A DNA stretch of 64,000 nucleotides, taken from Fusobacterium_C necrophorum (GTDB lineage Bacteria; Fusobacteriota; Fusobacteriia; Fusobacteriales; Fusobacteriaceae). This document shows, in pieces, positions 37,534-46,945 of this stretch. The notes under the pieces are model-generated. The model had not been told where the DNA came from and made no database searches. It saw only the letters and a program-made list of their open reading frames with translations. The stretch is taken from NCBI RefSeq assembly GCF_900104395.1, contig NZ_FMXX01000005.1. One strand, given 5' to 3'. Made by a program: the position numbers and the translations under genes. Within the stretch, counting starts at the first letter, position 1; each line of letters opens with the position of its first letter.

Positions 37534-38397
37534 ATGAATATGGAACATTTCGAAATCTATTCAGAAAAAAATCGAATACGAGGAAGAAAATACTTTGCAA
37601 ATTCGGAAAAAAAGAAGGAAAAAACTATTTTGATGTGTCACGGTTTTGCAGGAATACAAGATTTATTTTTCCCTCAATATGCTGCAAAGTTTTCCGAAGA
37701 AGGCTTTGACGTCGTAACTTTTGATTATAATGGATTTGGAGAGAGCGAAGGAACGGCGGAAATTATCCCGAACAATCAAATTCAGGATATTTTAAATATG
37801 ATATTGTATCTGAAACGGGATGAAAGCCTTCAAGGCAATAAACTGCTATTATGGGGCAGCTCTTTGGGAGGACTTTATGTCTTAAAGTTGGCGGCACTTA
37901 CAAAAGACATTGCCGGAGTCTATGCACAGATTACCTTTGCTAACGGCTTAAGAAATAATACTCTCGGTTTGGAAGAAGAGGGCATTGAAAAATACATTCA
38001 TCAGATTGAAAATATCAAATATAAGGAAATTCGAGAAAATAAAAAATTATTGCTTCCTCTCAAAAGATTGCTATCCGATGAACAAAGTAAGGAGTTCCTG
38101 GAAAATTACAAAGAAGTTTTTCCGGAATTAATGGCTACAAAATTATCCTTATCCACCATTAAGCATATCAATGAACTTTCCGTTGATAACAATTTGGCAA
38201 GTATTCAGGTTCCCGTCTTATTAGGAAAAGCAATCAAAGATAAGGTAAATTCTCCGATGGAAATGAACTTTATCTATGAACATTTAACTGCGGATAAAAA
38301 ATTATTGGAATTCGATTGCGGACACTATGAAATCTATGTCGGAGATATTTTTGAACAGGCTGTTCGAGAGCAAATAGCCTGGTTTGCTAACATATAG
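37534..38397 (+). CDS. Alpha/beta hydrolase
   Basis: A 287-residue cytoplasmic serine hydrolase. The oxyanion-hole motif is MCHGFAG, the nucleophile elbow G-x-S-x-G is LWGSSLGGLY, and the late segment DKVNS and CGHYEIY supply the expected Asp and His. It resembles acyl-esterase/peptidase-like hydrolases (DLH or BD-FAE type). Substrate unknown. It is a single-gene unit with a near-consensus promoter and a hairpin after the stop. Confidence 0.85.
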   Translation: MNMEHFEIYSEKNRIRGRKYFANSEKKKEKTILMCHGFAGIQDLFFPQYAAKFSEEGFDVVTFDYNGFGESEGTAEIIPNNQIQDILNMILYLKRDESLQGNKLLLWGSSLGGLYVLKLAALTKDIAGVYAQITFANGLRNNTLGLEEEGIEKYIHQIENIKYKEIRENKKLLLPLKRLLSDEQSKEFLENYKEVFPELMATKLSLSTIKHINELSVDNNLASIQVPVLLGKAIKDKVNSPMEMNFIYEHLTADKKLLEFDCGHYEIYVGDIFEQAVREQIAWFANI

Positions 38398-38410
38398 AAA
38401 CGGAAGTAAA

Positions 38411-38449
38411 GAAGGGCTATCTCAAAATATTATTCTGAGATAGCCCTTC
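38411..38449 (+). terminator. Hairpin terminator after the hydrolase gene
   Basis: GAAGGGCTATCTCA (38411-38424) pairs with TGAGATAGCCCTTC (38436-38449), 14 bp. The following T-run is weak, so efficiency is uncertain. It could also act for prfB from the other side. Confidence 0.6.
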
Positions 38450-38521
38450 CCCTATATTTCCGTTTTCATGCTTGTATATTCTTCGTATGCCATCAAAATT
38501 TCATCTTGAGGCGATTCTTTT

Positions 38522-39623
38522 TTATTTTTGCTTATTCCAACGTAGATAGCCGTTCATGAATTCATCCAAATCTCCATCCATAACCGCCTTGATATTTCCA
38601 ACTTCCACTCCGGTTCGATGATCTTTTACCATAGTATAAGGTTGAAAAACATAGGAACGAATCTGACTTCCCCAACCGATCTCACTCTGTTCTCCTTGAA
38701 GTTTTTTCATCTCTTCTTCTTTTTTCTTCAATTCCAACTCCAACAGTTTGGATTGTAACATCTTCATCGCCGTTTCCCGATTGTTCAACTGGGAACGTTC
38801 CTTTTGACAGGTTACCACAATACCTGTCGGAAAGTGAGTAATTCGTACTGCGGAATCCGTCATATTGATATGCTGTCCTCCCGCTCCGCTGGCTCGATAT
38901 GTATCAATTCGAATATCCGCTGCCTCCACTTCCACTTCCACACTTTCATCCACCTCCGGAACTACTTCGACGGAAGCAAAGGAAGTGTGTCGTTTCTTAT
39001 TCGCATCAAAAGGAGAAATTCGTACCAAACGATGAATTCCCTTTTCACATTTTAAATATCCATAGGCATGATACCCCGACACTAAAAAAGTAATGGATTT
39101 GATTCCTACCGAATCTCCCGGCATAAAATCCATTTCTTCTATCTTATACTTTTTATCATGACACCATCTGGTATACATACGGTATAACATATCCGCCCAA
39201 TCGCAAGCTTCCGTTCCTCCCGCACCGGAATGAATCGTCACAATGGCATTATTTCCGTCATATTCTCCATCCAACAGAAGACCGGTGGAAAAACTTTCCA
39301 TATCCTTTAACAGTTGTTTATGTTTTTCCTCCAATTCCACTTGAGAGGATTCATCTCCCGCTTCTACAAATTCGATGAGAACTTCTTCCTCTTCTATTTC
39401 TTCCACCAGGGATTGAAAAGAAGCAAGCAAAGCTTTTTCTTCATTCATTGCTTTGATAAGTGCGGAAGAGCTTTTTTTATCATTCCAAAACCCTTCTTCC
39501 ATGGTTCGAGCTTCCAGCTCCGCAATCTTATCTTGTCTTTTTTCCAGGTCAAAGAGACCTCCTGATCTCTTCCAATTGCTCTTTCAAAACTCCATATTCC
39601 CGTTTACATTCCAAAATATCCAT
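38522..39623 (-). CDS. prfB: Peptide chain release factor 2 with programmed +1 frameshift
   Basis: RF2 reads UAA and UGA stop codons. The gene starts at ATG 39623 (AAGGAG upstream) and runs 24 codons to CTT followed by an in-frame TGA (39551-39549), preceded by the Shine-Dalgarno-like AGGAGG. A +1 shift at CTT-T continues as GAC CTG GAA and reads on to 38522. The shifted product is 366 residues, the normal RF2 length, with the GGQ motif (ASGAGGQHINMTDSAV) and the SPF anticodon-like tripeptide (RISPFDAN). This is the well-known RF2 autoregulation: low RF2 slows stopping at TGA and favours the shift. It ends the comM-to-prfB operon. Confidence 0.93.
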
Positions 39624-39632
39624 AATAACTCC

Positions 39633-39854
39633 TTATTTTTTTAAAAACCACTCCACTTTTTCCAAATCCATAAAATGATACATCTGTCCGTCTATTTTTA
39701 CATTGGGTCCCTTCTTACACTGTCCAAAACATCGAACTTCCTCCAAAATAATGTCCTCCCGTTCGGACAAAGTTTCCCACATCTTCCGATTTTTTCTACC
39801 ACAACTTACACCTCTACACACTATTACTTTCTTAATTTTCTCTTCTCCTCTCAT
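39633..39854 (-). CDS. Small thioredoxin-like [2Fe-2S] ferredoxin
   Basis: A 73-residue protein with four cysteines in the NuoE/thioredoxin-like ferredoxin pattern: C-x4-C (VCRGVSCGRKN) and C-x3-C (RCFGQCKKGPNV), about 30 residues apart. Such proteins carry a [2Fe-2S] cluster and act in electron transfer; the partner here is unknown. ATG 39854 overlaps the acpS stop (ATGA), so translation is coupled; TTG 39863 is rejected. It lies between acpS and prfB. Confidence 0.72.
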   Translation of the reverse strand: MRGEEKIKKVIVCRGVSCGRKNRKMWETLSEREDIILEEVRCFGQCKKGPNVKIDGQMYHFMDLEKVEWFLKK

Positions 39855-40195
39855 TCCTCCCAAATTGCCATGGCGACGGCATAGGTTTTACAATGGGATA
39901 AAGATAGACTCCAATCATCCTGTCGAATCCCATGCAAATACACCCAAGGTTTTCCCCAATCATCATGAAAAATTTCAATATCTGTAAATTCTATCCCTCG
40001 GAATCCGGTTCCCATTGCCTTGACAATTGCTTCTTTTGCAGCAAATAGAGCTGCATAACTTTCCACTTTGTTCCCCCGAGCCTCTTGCTCATCTCGCTCT
40101 TTTTCCGTAAATACCTTTCTCAGAAATTTCGGATCTCGAATTGCTTTTCCTATTCTTAAAATTTCAATAATATCTGTTCCTATTCCTCGAATCAT
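39851..40195 (-). CDS. acpS: Holo-[acyl-carrier-protein] synthase
   Basis: A 114-residue transferase that adds 4'-phosphopantetheine from CoA to acyl carrier protein. The key motifs are GIGTDIIEI (with the magnesium-binding Asp) and FAAKEAIVKAMGTGFRG. It overlaps tatD before it by 4 nt and the ferredoxin gene after it by 4 nt. Confidence 0.94.
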   Translation of the reverse strand: MIRGIGTDIIEILRIGKAIRDPKFLRKVFTEKERDEQEARGNKVESYAALFAAKEAIVKAMGTGFRGIEFTDIEIFHDDWGKPWVYLHGIRQDDWSLSLSHCKTYAVAMAIWEE

Positions 40196-40950
40196 AACAT
40201 CCCGTATGCCTTTCTGGTATTTTTATTTGTTACCTCTACCACTTCTTCATAAGAAATCCCTTTAATTTCCGCTATTTTCATGGCGACTTCCTTTGTATAA
40301 ATCGGTTCATTTCTCTGTCCTCGATAAGGAGTTGGAGCCATATAAGGACAATCCGTTTCCAAAACCAAGTGTTCCAAAGAAATTTCCCTCACAACATCCA
40401 CCAATTTTTTTGCATTTTTAAAGGTCAATACTCCGCCAATTCCTAAATAAAAACGATCTGTCATCCGTTTTGCTGTTTCCACGGAACCCGGATAGCAATG
40501 CAAAATTCCCTTTACTTTTGGAAACTCTTGCAAGATTCGAACGGTATCTTCCATTGCCTCCCGTGTGTGGATCACAACCGGTTTTCCGACTCTTTCCGCC
40601 AATGCCAATTGCCTTCGAAAAATTTCCTGTTGAAGTTCTTTCCTCTTCGTCATCCAATGGTAATCCAAGCCAATTTCTCCAATTGCCAAAACTTTTTCTT
40701 CCCTTGCCATTTCTTCCAATTTTTCTTCCAGAGCTTCGGTATATTCTTCCTCTTCTGCCGGATGTAAGCCGACGGTTGCATAGATAAAAGGATACTTTTT
40801 GGCATAGTCAATCGAAATCTGACTGCTTTCCAAGTTATACCCGATATTGACGACAAAATCCATTTCTTCTTGAATTCTTTGTAAAACTTCTTTCCTGTCT
40901 TTATCAAATCGTTCATCATTCAGATGAACATGGGAATCAATTCGTTTCAT
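40192..40950 (-). CDS. TatD-family metal-dependent DNase
   Basis: A 252-residue TIM-barrel hydrolase. Metal ligands are visible in order: DSHVHL, GEIGLDYHW, VIHTREA, LHCYPG, and ETDCPYMAP. TatD/YcfH proteins act as DNases or on D-aminoacyl-tRNA. ATG 40950 lies inside the end of hslO (14-nt overlap); TTG 40971 is rejected by position and family start (MKRIDSHVHL). Confidence 0.9.
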   Translation of the reverse strand: MKRIDSHVHLNDERFDKDRKEVLQRIQEEMDFVVNIGYNLESSQISIDYAKKYPFIYATVGLHPAEEEEYTEALEEKLEEMAREEKVLAIGEIGLDYHWMTKRKELQQEIFRRQLALAERVGKPVVIHTREAMEDTVRILQEFPKVKGILHCYPGSVETAKRMTDRFYLGIGGVLTFKNAKKLVDVVREISLEHLVLETDCPYMAPTPYRGQRNEPIYTKEVAMKIAEIKGISYEEVVEVTNKNTRKAYGML

Positions 40951-41797
40951 TCTTAAAATCTTCCTCTCCAAATTCGTAATGCTTTCTGCAAAAATGACAT
41001 TCCGCTTCCATTTTTCCGTCTTCTTTTAATATTTTATCAATTTCATCTTTTCCTAAAGTAATCAGAGCCCGATAAAATTTCTCTCGATTGCAGTTACAAT
41101 GGTAACGAATTTCCTTTTCTTCCAAAATTTCATATTCTTCGATTGCTCTTTTTTCCTCGGAGTCCATATCATCATACAGGAGGGCGATGATGTCTTCCAA
41201 ATCCATGCCTCCGTGAAACAGTTCGTCAATACTTCGAATGGCTCCTATTTTTCGTTCCAAAACTTCTAAAAAATCTTCTTCCGCATTGGGCAATAATTGT
41301 AACATATACCCACCGGCTTTTTCCACCGTATGCTCATCTTCAAATAAAACGGTAAAGGCAATCACCGTGGGAATTTGCTCCGAGCTGTAAAAATATCCTG
41401 ATAAATCATAGGCTAAACCGTGATTTGTTATTTGGCAATAGCCGATGTAGGGATCTTTCAAGCCGAAATCTTTAATAACTTTTAAAGTTCCTTCTCCCAA
41501 TAAGGCAACATCACTCACATCCGGTGTCGGATTGGATACATATCCCTTTACATTTCCATTCGAATCTGCCGTCACCAGAATATTTTTGATTTGTCCGTCC
41601 GTGTCCAGTCTTAGGGTCAGAATATCTTCTCCCTTCAAAGAATTTCCCATCAAAGACGCCACCGTCAAGATTCTCCCAAAGCTATCCGCCGCCAAGATAT
41701 TACAATGATGAATCTCCATAGCTCTCTGCACAATATCTGTGGTATCCACCGCAATAAATCTTGCATTTTTACTCAAACCCCGTATTACTCTTCCCAT
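40937..41797 (-). CDS. hslO: Redox-regulated chaperone Hsp33
   Basis: A 286-residue chaperone that activates under oxidative stress. The C-terminal zinc centre shows the conserved cysteines CNC (YHCNCNREKF) and C-x2-C (ECHFCRKHY). The N-terminal domain has GRILTVASLMGNSLKGED. GAGGAG precedes ATG 41797. It lies within the comM-prfB operon. Confidence 0.94.
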   Translation of the reverse strand: MGRVIRGLSKNARFIAVDTTDIVQRAMEIHHCNILAADSFGRILTVASLMGNSLKGEDILTLRLDTDGQIKNILVTADSNGNVKGYVSNPTPDVSDVALLGEGTLKVIKDFGLKDPYIGYCQITNHGLAYDLSGYFYSSEQIPTVIAFTVLFEDEHTVEKAGGYMLQLLPNAEEDFLEVLERKIGAIRSIDELFHGGMDLEDIIALLYDDMDSEEKRAIEEYEILEEKEIRYHCNCNREKFYRALITLGKDEIDKILKEDGKMEAECHFCRKHYEFGEEDFKNETN

Positions 41798-41808
41798 TTT
41801 GTTCTCCT

Positions 41809-42330
41809 CTATTTACTATAACGGAATAAATCCTTGTATTTCTCATAGTGTTTTTTCCCAATGATTTTCCGCAGTATGATATTATTTTCAATCCTTCCTA
41901 TTTTTTCGCGATATCTTTCAATCTCTTTGATTTCTTTTTTAGAAAAACCGTAGTATTTCAGCAATTTGGCATCCGCTTGATTGATATAGAGAGGATTTCT
42001 ACTTTTTTTCGTTGCCACTTCCAGTTTTTTTGCTAATTTATGATAAGTAGCCTCCCCAATTCCCTTAATATTCTTAATTTCTTCCAGAGTCTCAAAAGAA
42101 CCTACCAAAGCTCGATATTCTAAAATTCCATCTGTATATCTGCTTGCAATCCCTGCCGCTAAAAATTCTCCCTTGTCCGCCACATTGATATCCAATTTTC
42201 CTGTTTGCTTTTCCTTCATATTTCCCTGACTCATGATAATTTTCACTTCATTTTCTGAAAAACTGCTCTCCGTCAAACAAAAGAAAGAAAAAAATAACAA
42301 TAAAATCGAAGTCCATACTCTATACTTCAT
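41809..42330 (-). CDS. Exported helix-hairpin-helix protein (ComEA-like)
   Basis: A 173-residue protein with a signal peptide (MKYRVWTSILLLFFSFFCLT) and a ComEA-type helix-hairpin-helix region (LDINVADKGEF; FETLEEIKNIKGIGEATYHKLAK), followed by a second, weaker HhH-like repeat (YINQADAKLLKYYGFSKKE). ComEA-like proteins bind double-stranded DNA during natural transformation. ATG 42330 overlaps hemZ by 11 nt. Two neighbours in the operon, pilT and comM, are also transformation-associated, which strengthens this reading. Confidence 0.72.
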   Translation of the reverse strand: MKYRVWTSILLLFFSFFCLTESSFSENEVKIIMSQGNMKEKQTGKLDINVADKGEFLAAGIASRYTDGILEYRALVGSFETLEEIKNIKGIGEATYHKLAKKLEVATKKSRNPLYINQADAKLLKYYGFSKKEIKEIERYREKIGRIENNIILRKIIGKKHYEKYKDLFRYSK

Positions 42331-43702
42331 ATTTTCCCTCTCGATATTTTTTAAATAAGGCAAATTTCTGTTCCTGCCTTTTCTCCATTTCTCGAATATA
42401 CAAAGCCGGATCCTTAGGATTCACGAAACGCTCAATATAGTCATGTCCATTTTCTTCTTCCACCACAACTTTACTGATGCCTCCACCTCCTAAGGCAATC
42501 GTATTTTGATTTTCTTCTATCATTTCCATATTAAAAATAGATTCTGTTCCAAGCTTCGCATATCCTATATTTTCTCCCCAATCCAGCATATTCTTTTGCC
42601 GATACAAATAATAGGGCTCCAATTGCTTTTCTTTCATAAGCGAAGCTATGCTTTCTTCCAGTCTCTTTCTGTCAATCTTCTCTCTCTCCTGGCTTCCTTT
42701 CGCCAGTTTTGAGGCTCGTTTGAATGCCAAAGAATGAAGAGTAATATTTTCCACTTTGAATTTTTTTAGCTGCTCCAAGCTGTCTATCATATCTTCCGTA
42801 CTCTCCTCCGGAAGTCCGAGAATAAAATCCATATTGATAATAAAACCCAATTTTTTGCAATCCTGATAGACTTCTTCAAAGTGAGCTCGATTAAATTTTC
42901 GATTTACCTTTTTTAAAGTTTTTTCTTGGAAACTTTGAGGATTTAGACTGACTCTGTCCACTCCATATTTTTTTAAAATTTCCAGTTTTTTTCTTGTGAT
43001 GCTGTCTTCCCGACCCGCTTCAAAAGTAAACTCCTTTACATCGCGAAAGTCAATTTCTTCCCGAAATACTTTTAAAATTTGCTCCAAGTCTTCTTCCGTT
43101 AAAGTACTGGGAGTCCCTCCTCCAAAATAGATGGACTCAATTTTTTGAGGATTTCTTCGTAATTCCTCCCCGGTCAGTCGAATTTCTTTTTCCAAAGTAC
43201 TTACAAACTCTCGATAATATTTTCCTACTCCCCCTGTAATTTCATAGGAGGCAAAGGAACAATAACTGCATTTGCTGGGGCAAAATGGAATTCCCACATA
43301 AAGATTGCTGGCTCCTCGATGTAAAAATCTTTCTTCCTTTTTTACAATTTCGACTAGAAGTTCCGCCTTTTCTTTTTTGACCAAATAAAATTCTTCCAAA
43401 TGACGAGCCGTTTCCTCGTAGGAAAATCCTTCTCTTAAAAATCTTCTCACAATTTTACTGGGACGTACTCCCATGAGTCCTCCCCAAACATAATCTTTTT
43501 GATAAGCCTTTAAGAGAGCCAACTTCACCATAGTTTGTTTTTGATCGTCCACCGCTTTTCCCAAATCGGAGTAGCAAAATTTCGCTTTTCTCCCGGCAAT
43601 TTGAATGTTGACTCCATTCGGAATTTCTTCTATGACCAATTCTTCTCCGAGAGCTTCAGGGATCATTACTCTCATAAATTCTTCAATACTTCTTTTATTC
43701 AA
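42320..43702 (-). CDS. HemZ/HemW-type radical SAM protein
   Basis: A 460-residue radical SAM protein. The cluster motif C-x3-C-x2-C is present as PFCPSKCSYCSF after an N-terminal domain of about 150 residues; GGGTPS and LGLPEE also match the coproporphyrinogen-dehydrogenase-like family. The long N-terminal part fits HemZ rather than HemW. Family members act in anaerobic heme synthesis or as heme chaperones, so which applies is open. The start is TTG 43702 with GGAAAGGA upstream. Confidence 0.8.
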   Translation of the reverse strand: MNKRSIEEFMRVMIPEALGEELVIEEIPNGVNIQIAGRKAKFCYSDLGKAVDDQKQTMVKLALLKAYQKDYVWGGLMGVRPSKIVRRFLREGFSYEETARHLEEFYLVKKEKAELLVEIVKKEERFLHRGASNLYVGIPFCPSKCSYCSFASYEITGGVGKYYREFVSTLEKEIRLTGEELRRNPQKIESIYFGGGTPSTLTEEDLEQILKVFREEIDFRDVKEFTFEAGREDSITRKKLEILKKYGVDRVSLNPQSFQEKTLKKVNRKFNRAHFEEVYQDCKKLGFIINMDFILGLPEESTEDMIDSLEQLKKFKVENITLHSLAFKRASKLAKGSQEREKIDRKRLEESIASLMKEKQLEPYYLYRQKNMLDWGENIGYAKLGTESIFNMEMIEENQNTIALGGGGISKVVVEEENGHDYIERFVNPKDPALYIREMEKRQEQKFALFKKYREGKYEV

Positions 43703-43705
43703 TGT

Positions 43706-44674
43706 TTAAATCCTTTCCAATTTTCTTTTTTGTACCCAGTATTCTCTACTTTTCTCCTTGGTACACATTCCTTGGGAGAAAGAACTTTCCAAAATAGAAG
43801 GAAGCTGCAATTCTCTTCCCGAATAAATCATATTCGCAACTGCCTTTGTATTTTTCAACAGTTCAAATAAGGCAATTCTTCCCTTTTCTTTTCCCCTTAC
43901 CAATTCCTGTGCTATCATCCAACGTAAAGAACTCGATAGACGCTGTCTGACTTCCTCCTGTTTCTCTTTCGGAGAAAGGGACAATATTTTATGAATGCTT
44001 TCTACACAATTTCCCGTGTGTAAGGTGCTAAAAACAAGATGGCCACTCTCTGCAAAATAAAGGGCACTCTGTAAACTCTCCAAATCTCGAATTTCTCCAA
44101 TCAATAAAATATCCGGATCCTGCCGCAGTGCAGACTTCATAGCTGTTTGAAAACTTTCACTGTCTCGTCCGATTTCTCTTTGAAAAAAAAGACTTTTTTG
44201 CTCCTGATAATAAAATTCGATCGGATCCTCTAAACAAATAATCTTCTTGGAATGTTTCCGATTGTACTCTTCCAAGAAGAAGCGTAAGGTTGTAGACTTC
44301 CCGGAGCCTGTACTTCCCGTGACTAAAACCAAGCCGGAGTTGGAAAGATACAAATCCTCTAATACTGTGTACAGCTCTCTGGGAAACTCTGGAAGAAATT
44401 CAGAAATAATTCTCACACTGAGCATGCTTCCTTTTTCACCCTTTGCCCAATTCAGACGGTAGCGATTTCCCAAAACATCCTCATAAGAAATATCTTTTTC
44501 TCGTTCCTCTTTCGCAATCCCTAAGTTCTCACAGAAGGAAAAAATATCTTGCCTTGAAATAACTTCCTCAGAAAAATACAAATCTCCGTCTTTTCGATAA
44601 CATAGTCTATCGTTCTCTCGAATATGCAAATCGGAAACTCCTAATTTTCTATATTTTATAAACAATTTTTCCAC
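43706..44674 (-). CDS. PilT-like type IV pilus/secretion ATPase
   Basis: A 322-residue ATPase of the PilT/GspE family. Walker A is GSTGSGKSTT, the Asp box EDPIEF, Walker B region LIGEIRD and His box STLHTGN. Size fits a PilT retraction ATPase, slightly short. No pilin or other pilus gene is in the window. The start is GTG 44674 with AGGAGG seven bases upstream. Confidence 0.85.
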   Translation of the reverse strand: MEKLFIKYRKLGVSDLHIRENDRLCYRKDGDLYFSEEVISRQDIFSFCENLGIAKEEREKDISYEDVLGNRYRLNWAKGEKGSMLSVRIISEFLPEFPRELYTVLEDLYLSNSGLVLVTGSTGSGKSTTLRFFLEEYNRKHSKKIICLEDPIEFYYQEQKSLFFQREIGRDSESFQTAMKSALRQDPDILLIGEIRDLESLQSALYFAESGHLVFSTLHTGNCVESIHKILSLSPKEKQEEVRQRLSSSLRWMIAQELVRGKEKGRIALFELLKNTKAVANMIYSGRELQLPSILESSFSQGMCTKEKSREYWVQKRKLERI

Positions 44675-44720
44675 ATTGATTCCTCCTTATTTTATCATGT
44701 TTTGTAGTTTTTGCCTAGAA

Positions 44721-46223
44721 TCAAAATTTTCGTCGATAAGAAAGAGCCTCCAACACATCCTTTCTTTCCAGTTTTTCTCTTCCTGCCAGATCTGCAATGG
44801 TTCTTGCCACTGATAATAATTTTGTAAAGCCTCTTGCAGAAATCTCCAATTTTGCAAGAGCTTTTTTAAAAAATATCTTATCCTCTTCGGAAAGAGCACA
44901 ATATTTTTTTCTTTCCTCCTGTGTCATTTTTGCATTGTTATGAAAACAATTTTCATATCTTCGTTCTTGCATCTTTCGAGCCAATAAAACTCTTTTCTTT
45001 ATTTCTTTTGAACTTTCTTGCTCTCTTTCTTCCAATAATTCTTCCTCTGTCAGTCGCTTCATTTCTACATACAAATCAATTCTATCCAAAATCGGACCGG
45101 ATAATTTTTTTTGATAATGATACTGTTCCGTCGCCGTACAACGACAATTCTTTTCAAAAGCATAGCCACAGGGACAAGGATTGGAAGTTCCTACCAGGAT
45201 GGTATCCGCTTGATACTCCAAGCGATACATCGCTCGGGTAATTCGAACAACTCTATCTTCCAAAGGTTGTCGCAATGCCTCTAAAACCGATTTTTTAAAT
45301 TCATTCATCTCATCCAATACTAATATTCCGCCGGAAGCCAAACTAATCTCTCCGGGCATCATTTTTTTCCCTCCTCCTATCATAGCAATTTCCGTCGTGG
45401 TATGATGAGGGGAACGAAAAGGTCTTTGTTTCCAAGAGAATCGTTTTCCATTCAATTCTCCCGAAATACTATATAATTTTGTTGTCTCAATGCTTTCCTC
45501 CGCACTCATAGGGGGCAAAATTCCCAATACTCTCTTAGCAAGCATGGATTTTCCCGAGCCGGGAGTTCCTATGAGGAGTATATTATGTCCTCCGGCAGCT
45601 GCAATCTCCAAAGCTCTTTTTGCATGTGATTGTCCCTTGACTTCAGAAAAATCATAGGGAAAATCTCTTTCTTCTTCCACAATCGAAATTCTGTCATCTC
45701 GAAACCCGCTTTCCAATAAAAATTCCTGTACTTCCTGCAAGGAGGAAAGAGCAATAATCCGAATTCCCTCAATCAAACTTGCCTCTTCCAAATTTTCTTT
45801 CGGAATGACAATTCCCTGAAATCCTTTTTCTTTTGCTAAAATGGCAGTATTTATCAGTCCTCTTACCGATTTCAACTTCCCGCTCAAAGAAAGCTCCCCC
45901 AACCAAAGATACTGTTTTAATTTTTGATAAGGATCTTTTAAATAGGAAGATAAGTACATCAAACTGACTGCGATTGGAAAATCATATTGAGCTCCCTCTT
46001 TCCGAAGTCCGGCGGGAGACAAATTGATGATAATTCTTTGGGGAGACAAGGGATACCCAGAATTTTTCAAGGCCGTTTTCACTCGGTAACGACTTTCCAA
46101 AATGGCGGTATCTCCCAAACCGACAATAGAAAATGTTGGAAGCCCTCTACCAATATCGACTTCTACTTCTATCACATAGGGAGTCACTCCCAAATAGGCA
46201 GAACTATAAATACAAAAATTCAT
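44721..46223 (-). CDS. comM: ComM/YifB-family AAA+ ATPase
   Basis: A 500-residue magnesium-chelatase-like AAA+ protein. ComM is a branch-migration helicase that extends donor DNA during natural transformation. It shows Walker A IGTPGSGKSMLAK, FRSPHHTTT, Walker B ILVLDEMNEF, and a zinc-finger-like cysteine cluster (NPCPCGYAF, NCRC). The start is ATG 46223 with GAGGTG upstream; the longer frame to 46523 runs through the intergenic region and mntP and is rejected. It heads the operon that continues through pilT to prfB. Confidence 0.9.
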   Translation of the reverse strand: MNFCIYSSAYLGVTPYVIEVEVDIGRGLPTFSIVGLGDTAILESRYRVKTALKNSGYPLSPQRIIINLSPAGLRKEGAQYDFPIAVSLMYLSSYLKDPYQKLKQYLWLGELSLSGKLKSVRGLINTAILAKEKGFQGIVIPKENLEEASLIEGIRIIALSSLQEVQEFLLESGFRDDRISIVEEERDFPYDFSEVKGQSHAKRALEIAAAGGHNILLIGTPGSGKSMLAKRVLGILPPMSAEESIETTKLYSISGELNGKRFSWKQRPFRSPHHTTTEIAMIGGGKKMMPGEISLASGGILVLDEMNEFKKSVLEALRQPLEDRVVRITRAMYRLEYQADTILVGTSNPCPCGYAFEKNCRCTATEQYHYQKKLSGPILDRIDLYVEMKRLTEEELLEEREQESSKEIKKRVLLARKMQERRYENCFHNNAKMTQEERKKYCALSEEDKIFFKKALAKLEISARGFTKLLSVARTIADLAGREKLERKDVLEALSYRRKF

Positions 46224-46313
46224 GAAAATCACCTCTTTTACTTTCTTTGTATTTATGATAAAATATATTTCCACGGATATGGTATATCTATGAAATAATA
46301 AGGGAGGATCGTA

Positions 46314-46871
46314 TTGAATTTCATTGCAATATTTTTGATTGGAATCGGTTTGTCTATGGACGCGTTTGCTGTTTCGATTTGTCAAGGATTGATTCAGTCG
46401 GGACACAATAAAAAAGAAATGGAAAAAATAGCTTTCACTTTTGGCTTTTTTCAGTTCGGAATGACATTTCTGGGAGGAATTGCAGGAAAAATAGTGCTCC
46501 CTTTTGTCAAAGGCTATGAACACATTATTCCCTGTATTATTTTCTGTGGAATTGCTGTTTTTATGCTAAAAGAAGGTTGGGAAAATCGAAACAGTTCTTG
46601 CGAAGTAGTTTCTCATTTAGATAGTTTTAAAACTTTATTTTTACTGGGAGTCGCAACAAGCATTGATGCTTTATTTGTTGGAATTACATTTGCTCTTCAA
46701 GTAAATTATCCTTTGTTTTGGGCTTCCATTCTCATCGGTTGCACTACTTTTATAATTTCCGCCATAGGATATTATTTTGGGAAATTTTTTTCCAATATAT
46801 CAAAAAATAAGGCATATTATCTGGGATCTGTTCTTCTTTTTGGGTTAGGAATTCATTCTTTGATAAGATAA
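46314..46871 (+). CDS. mntP: Manganese efflux pump MntP
   Basis: A 185-residue six-helix membrane protein with the two family Asp motifs (LSMDAFAVS and TSIDALFVG) and the GFFQFGMTFLGG segment. It exports manganese. The start is TTG 46314, seven bases after GGGAGG. I see no yybP-ykoY manganese riboswitch upstream. It is a single-gene unit ended by a hairpin terminator. Confidence 0.9.
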   Translation: MNFIAIFLIGIGLSMDAFAVSICQGLIQSGHNKKEMEKIAFTFGFFQFGMTFLGGIAGKIVLPFVKGYEHIIPCIIFCGIAVFMLKEGWENRNSSCEVVSHLDSFKTLFLLGVATSIDALFVGITFALQVNYPLFWASILIGCTTFIISAIGYYFGKFFSNISKNKAYYLGSVLLFGLGIHSLIR

Positions 46872-46911
46872 GTTTGTTTTGATAGGGTTTTAAATAGAAA
46901 AGAAGAAAGGT

Positions 46912-46945
46912 TCTTCCCGCAAAAGACTTGCGGGAAGATTTTTTA
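46912..46945. terminator. Terminator between mntP and nusB
   Basis: TCTTCCCGCAA (46912-46922) pairs with TTGCGGGAAGA (46928-46938), followed by a T-run on the plus strand. It ends mntP and probably also the convergent nusB operon. Confidence 0.82.

Noticed and set aside
46224..46313. Manganese (yybP-ykoY) riboswitch before mntP
   Set aside because: The gap is only about 90 nt and lacks the conserved riboswitch motifs.
46224..46523. N-terminal extension of the comM frame
   Set aside because: It runs through the promoter region and mntP in the opposite strand, and the family start MNFCIYSSAYLG has its own ribosome binding site.
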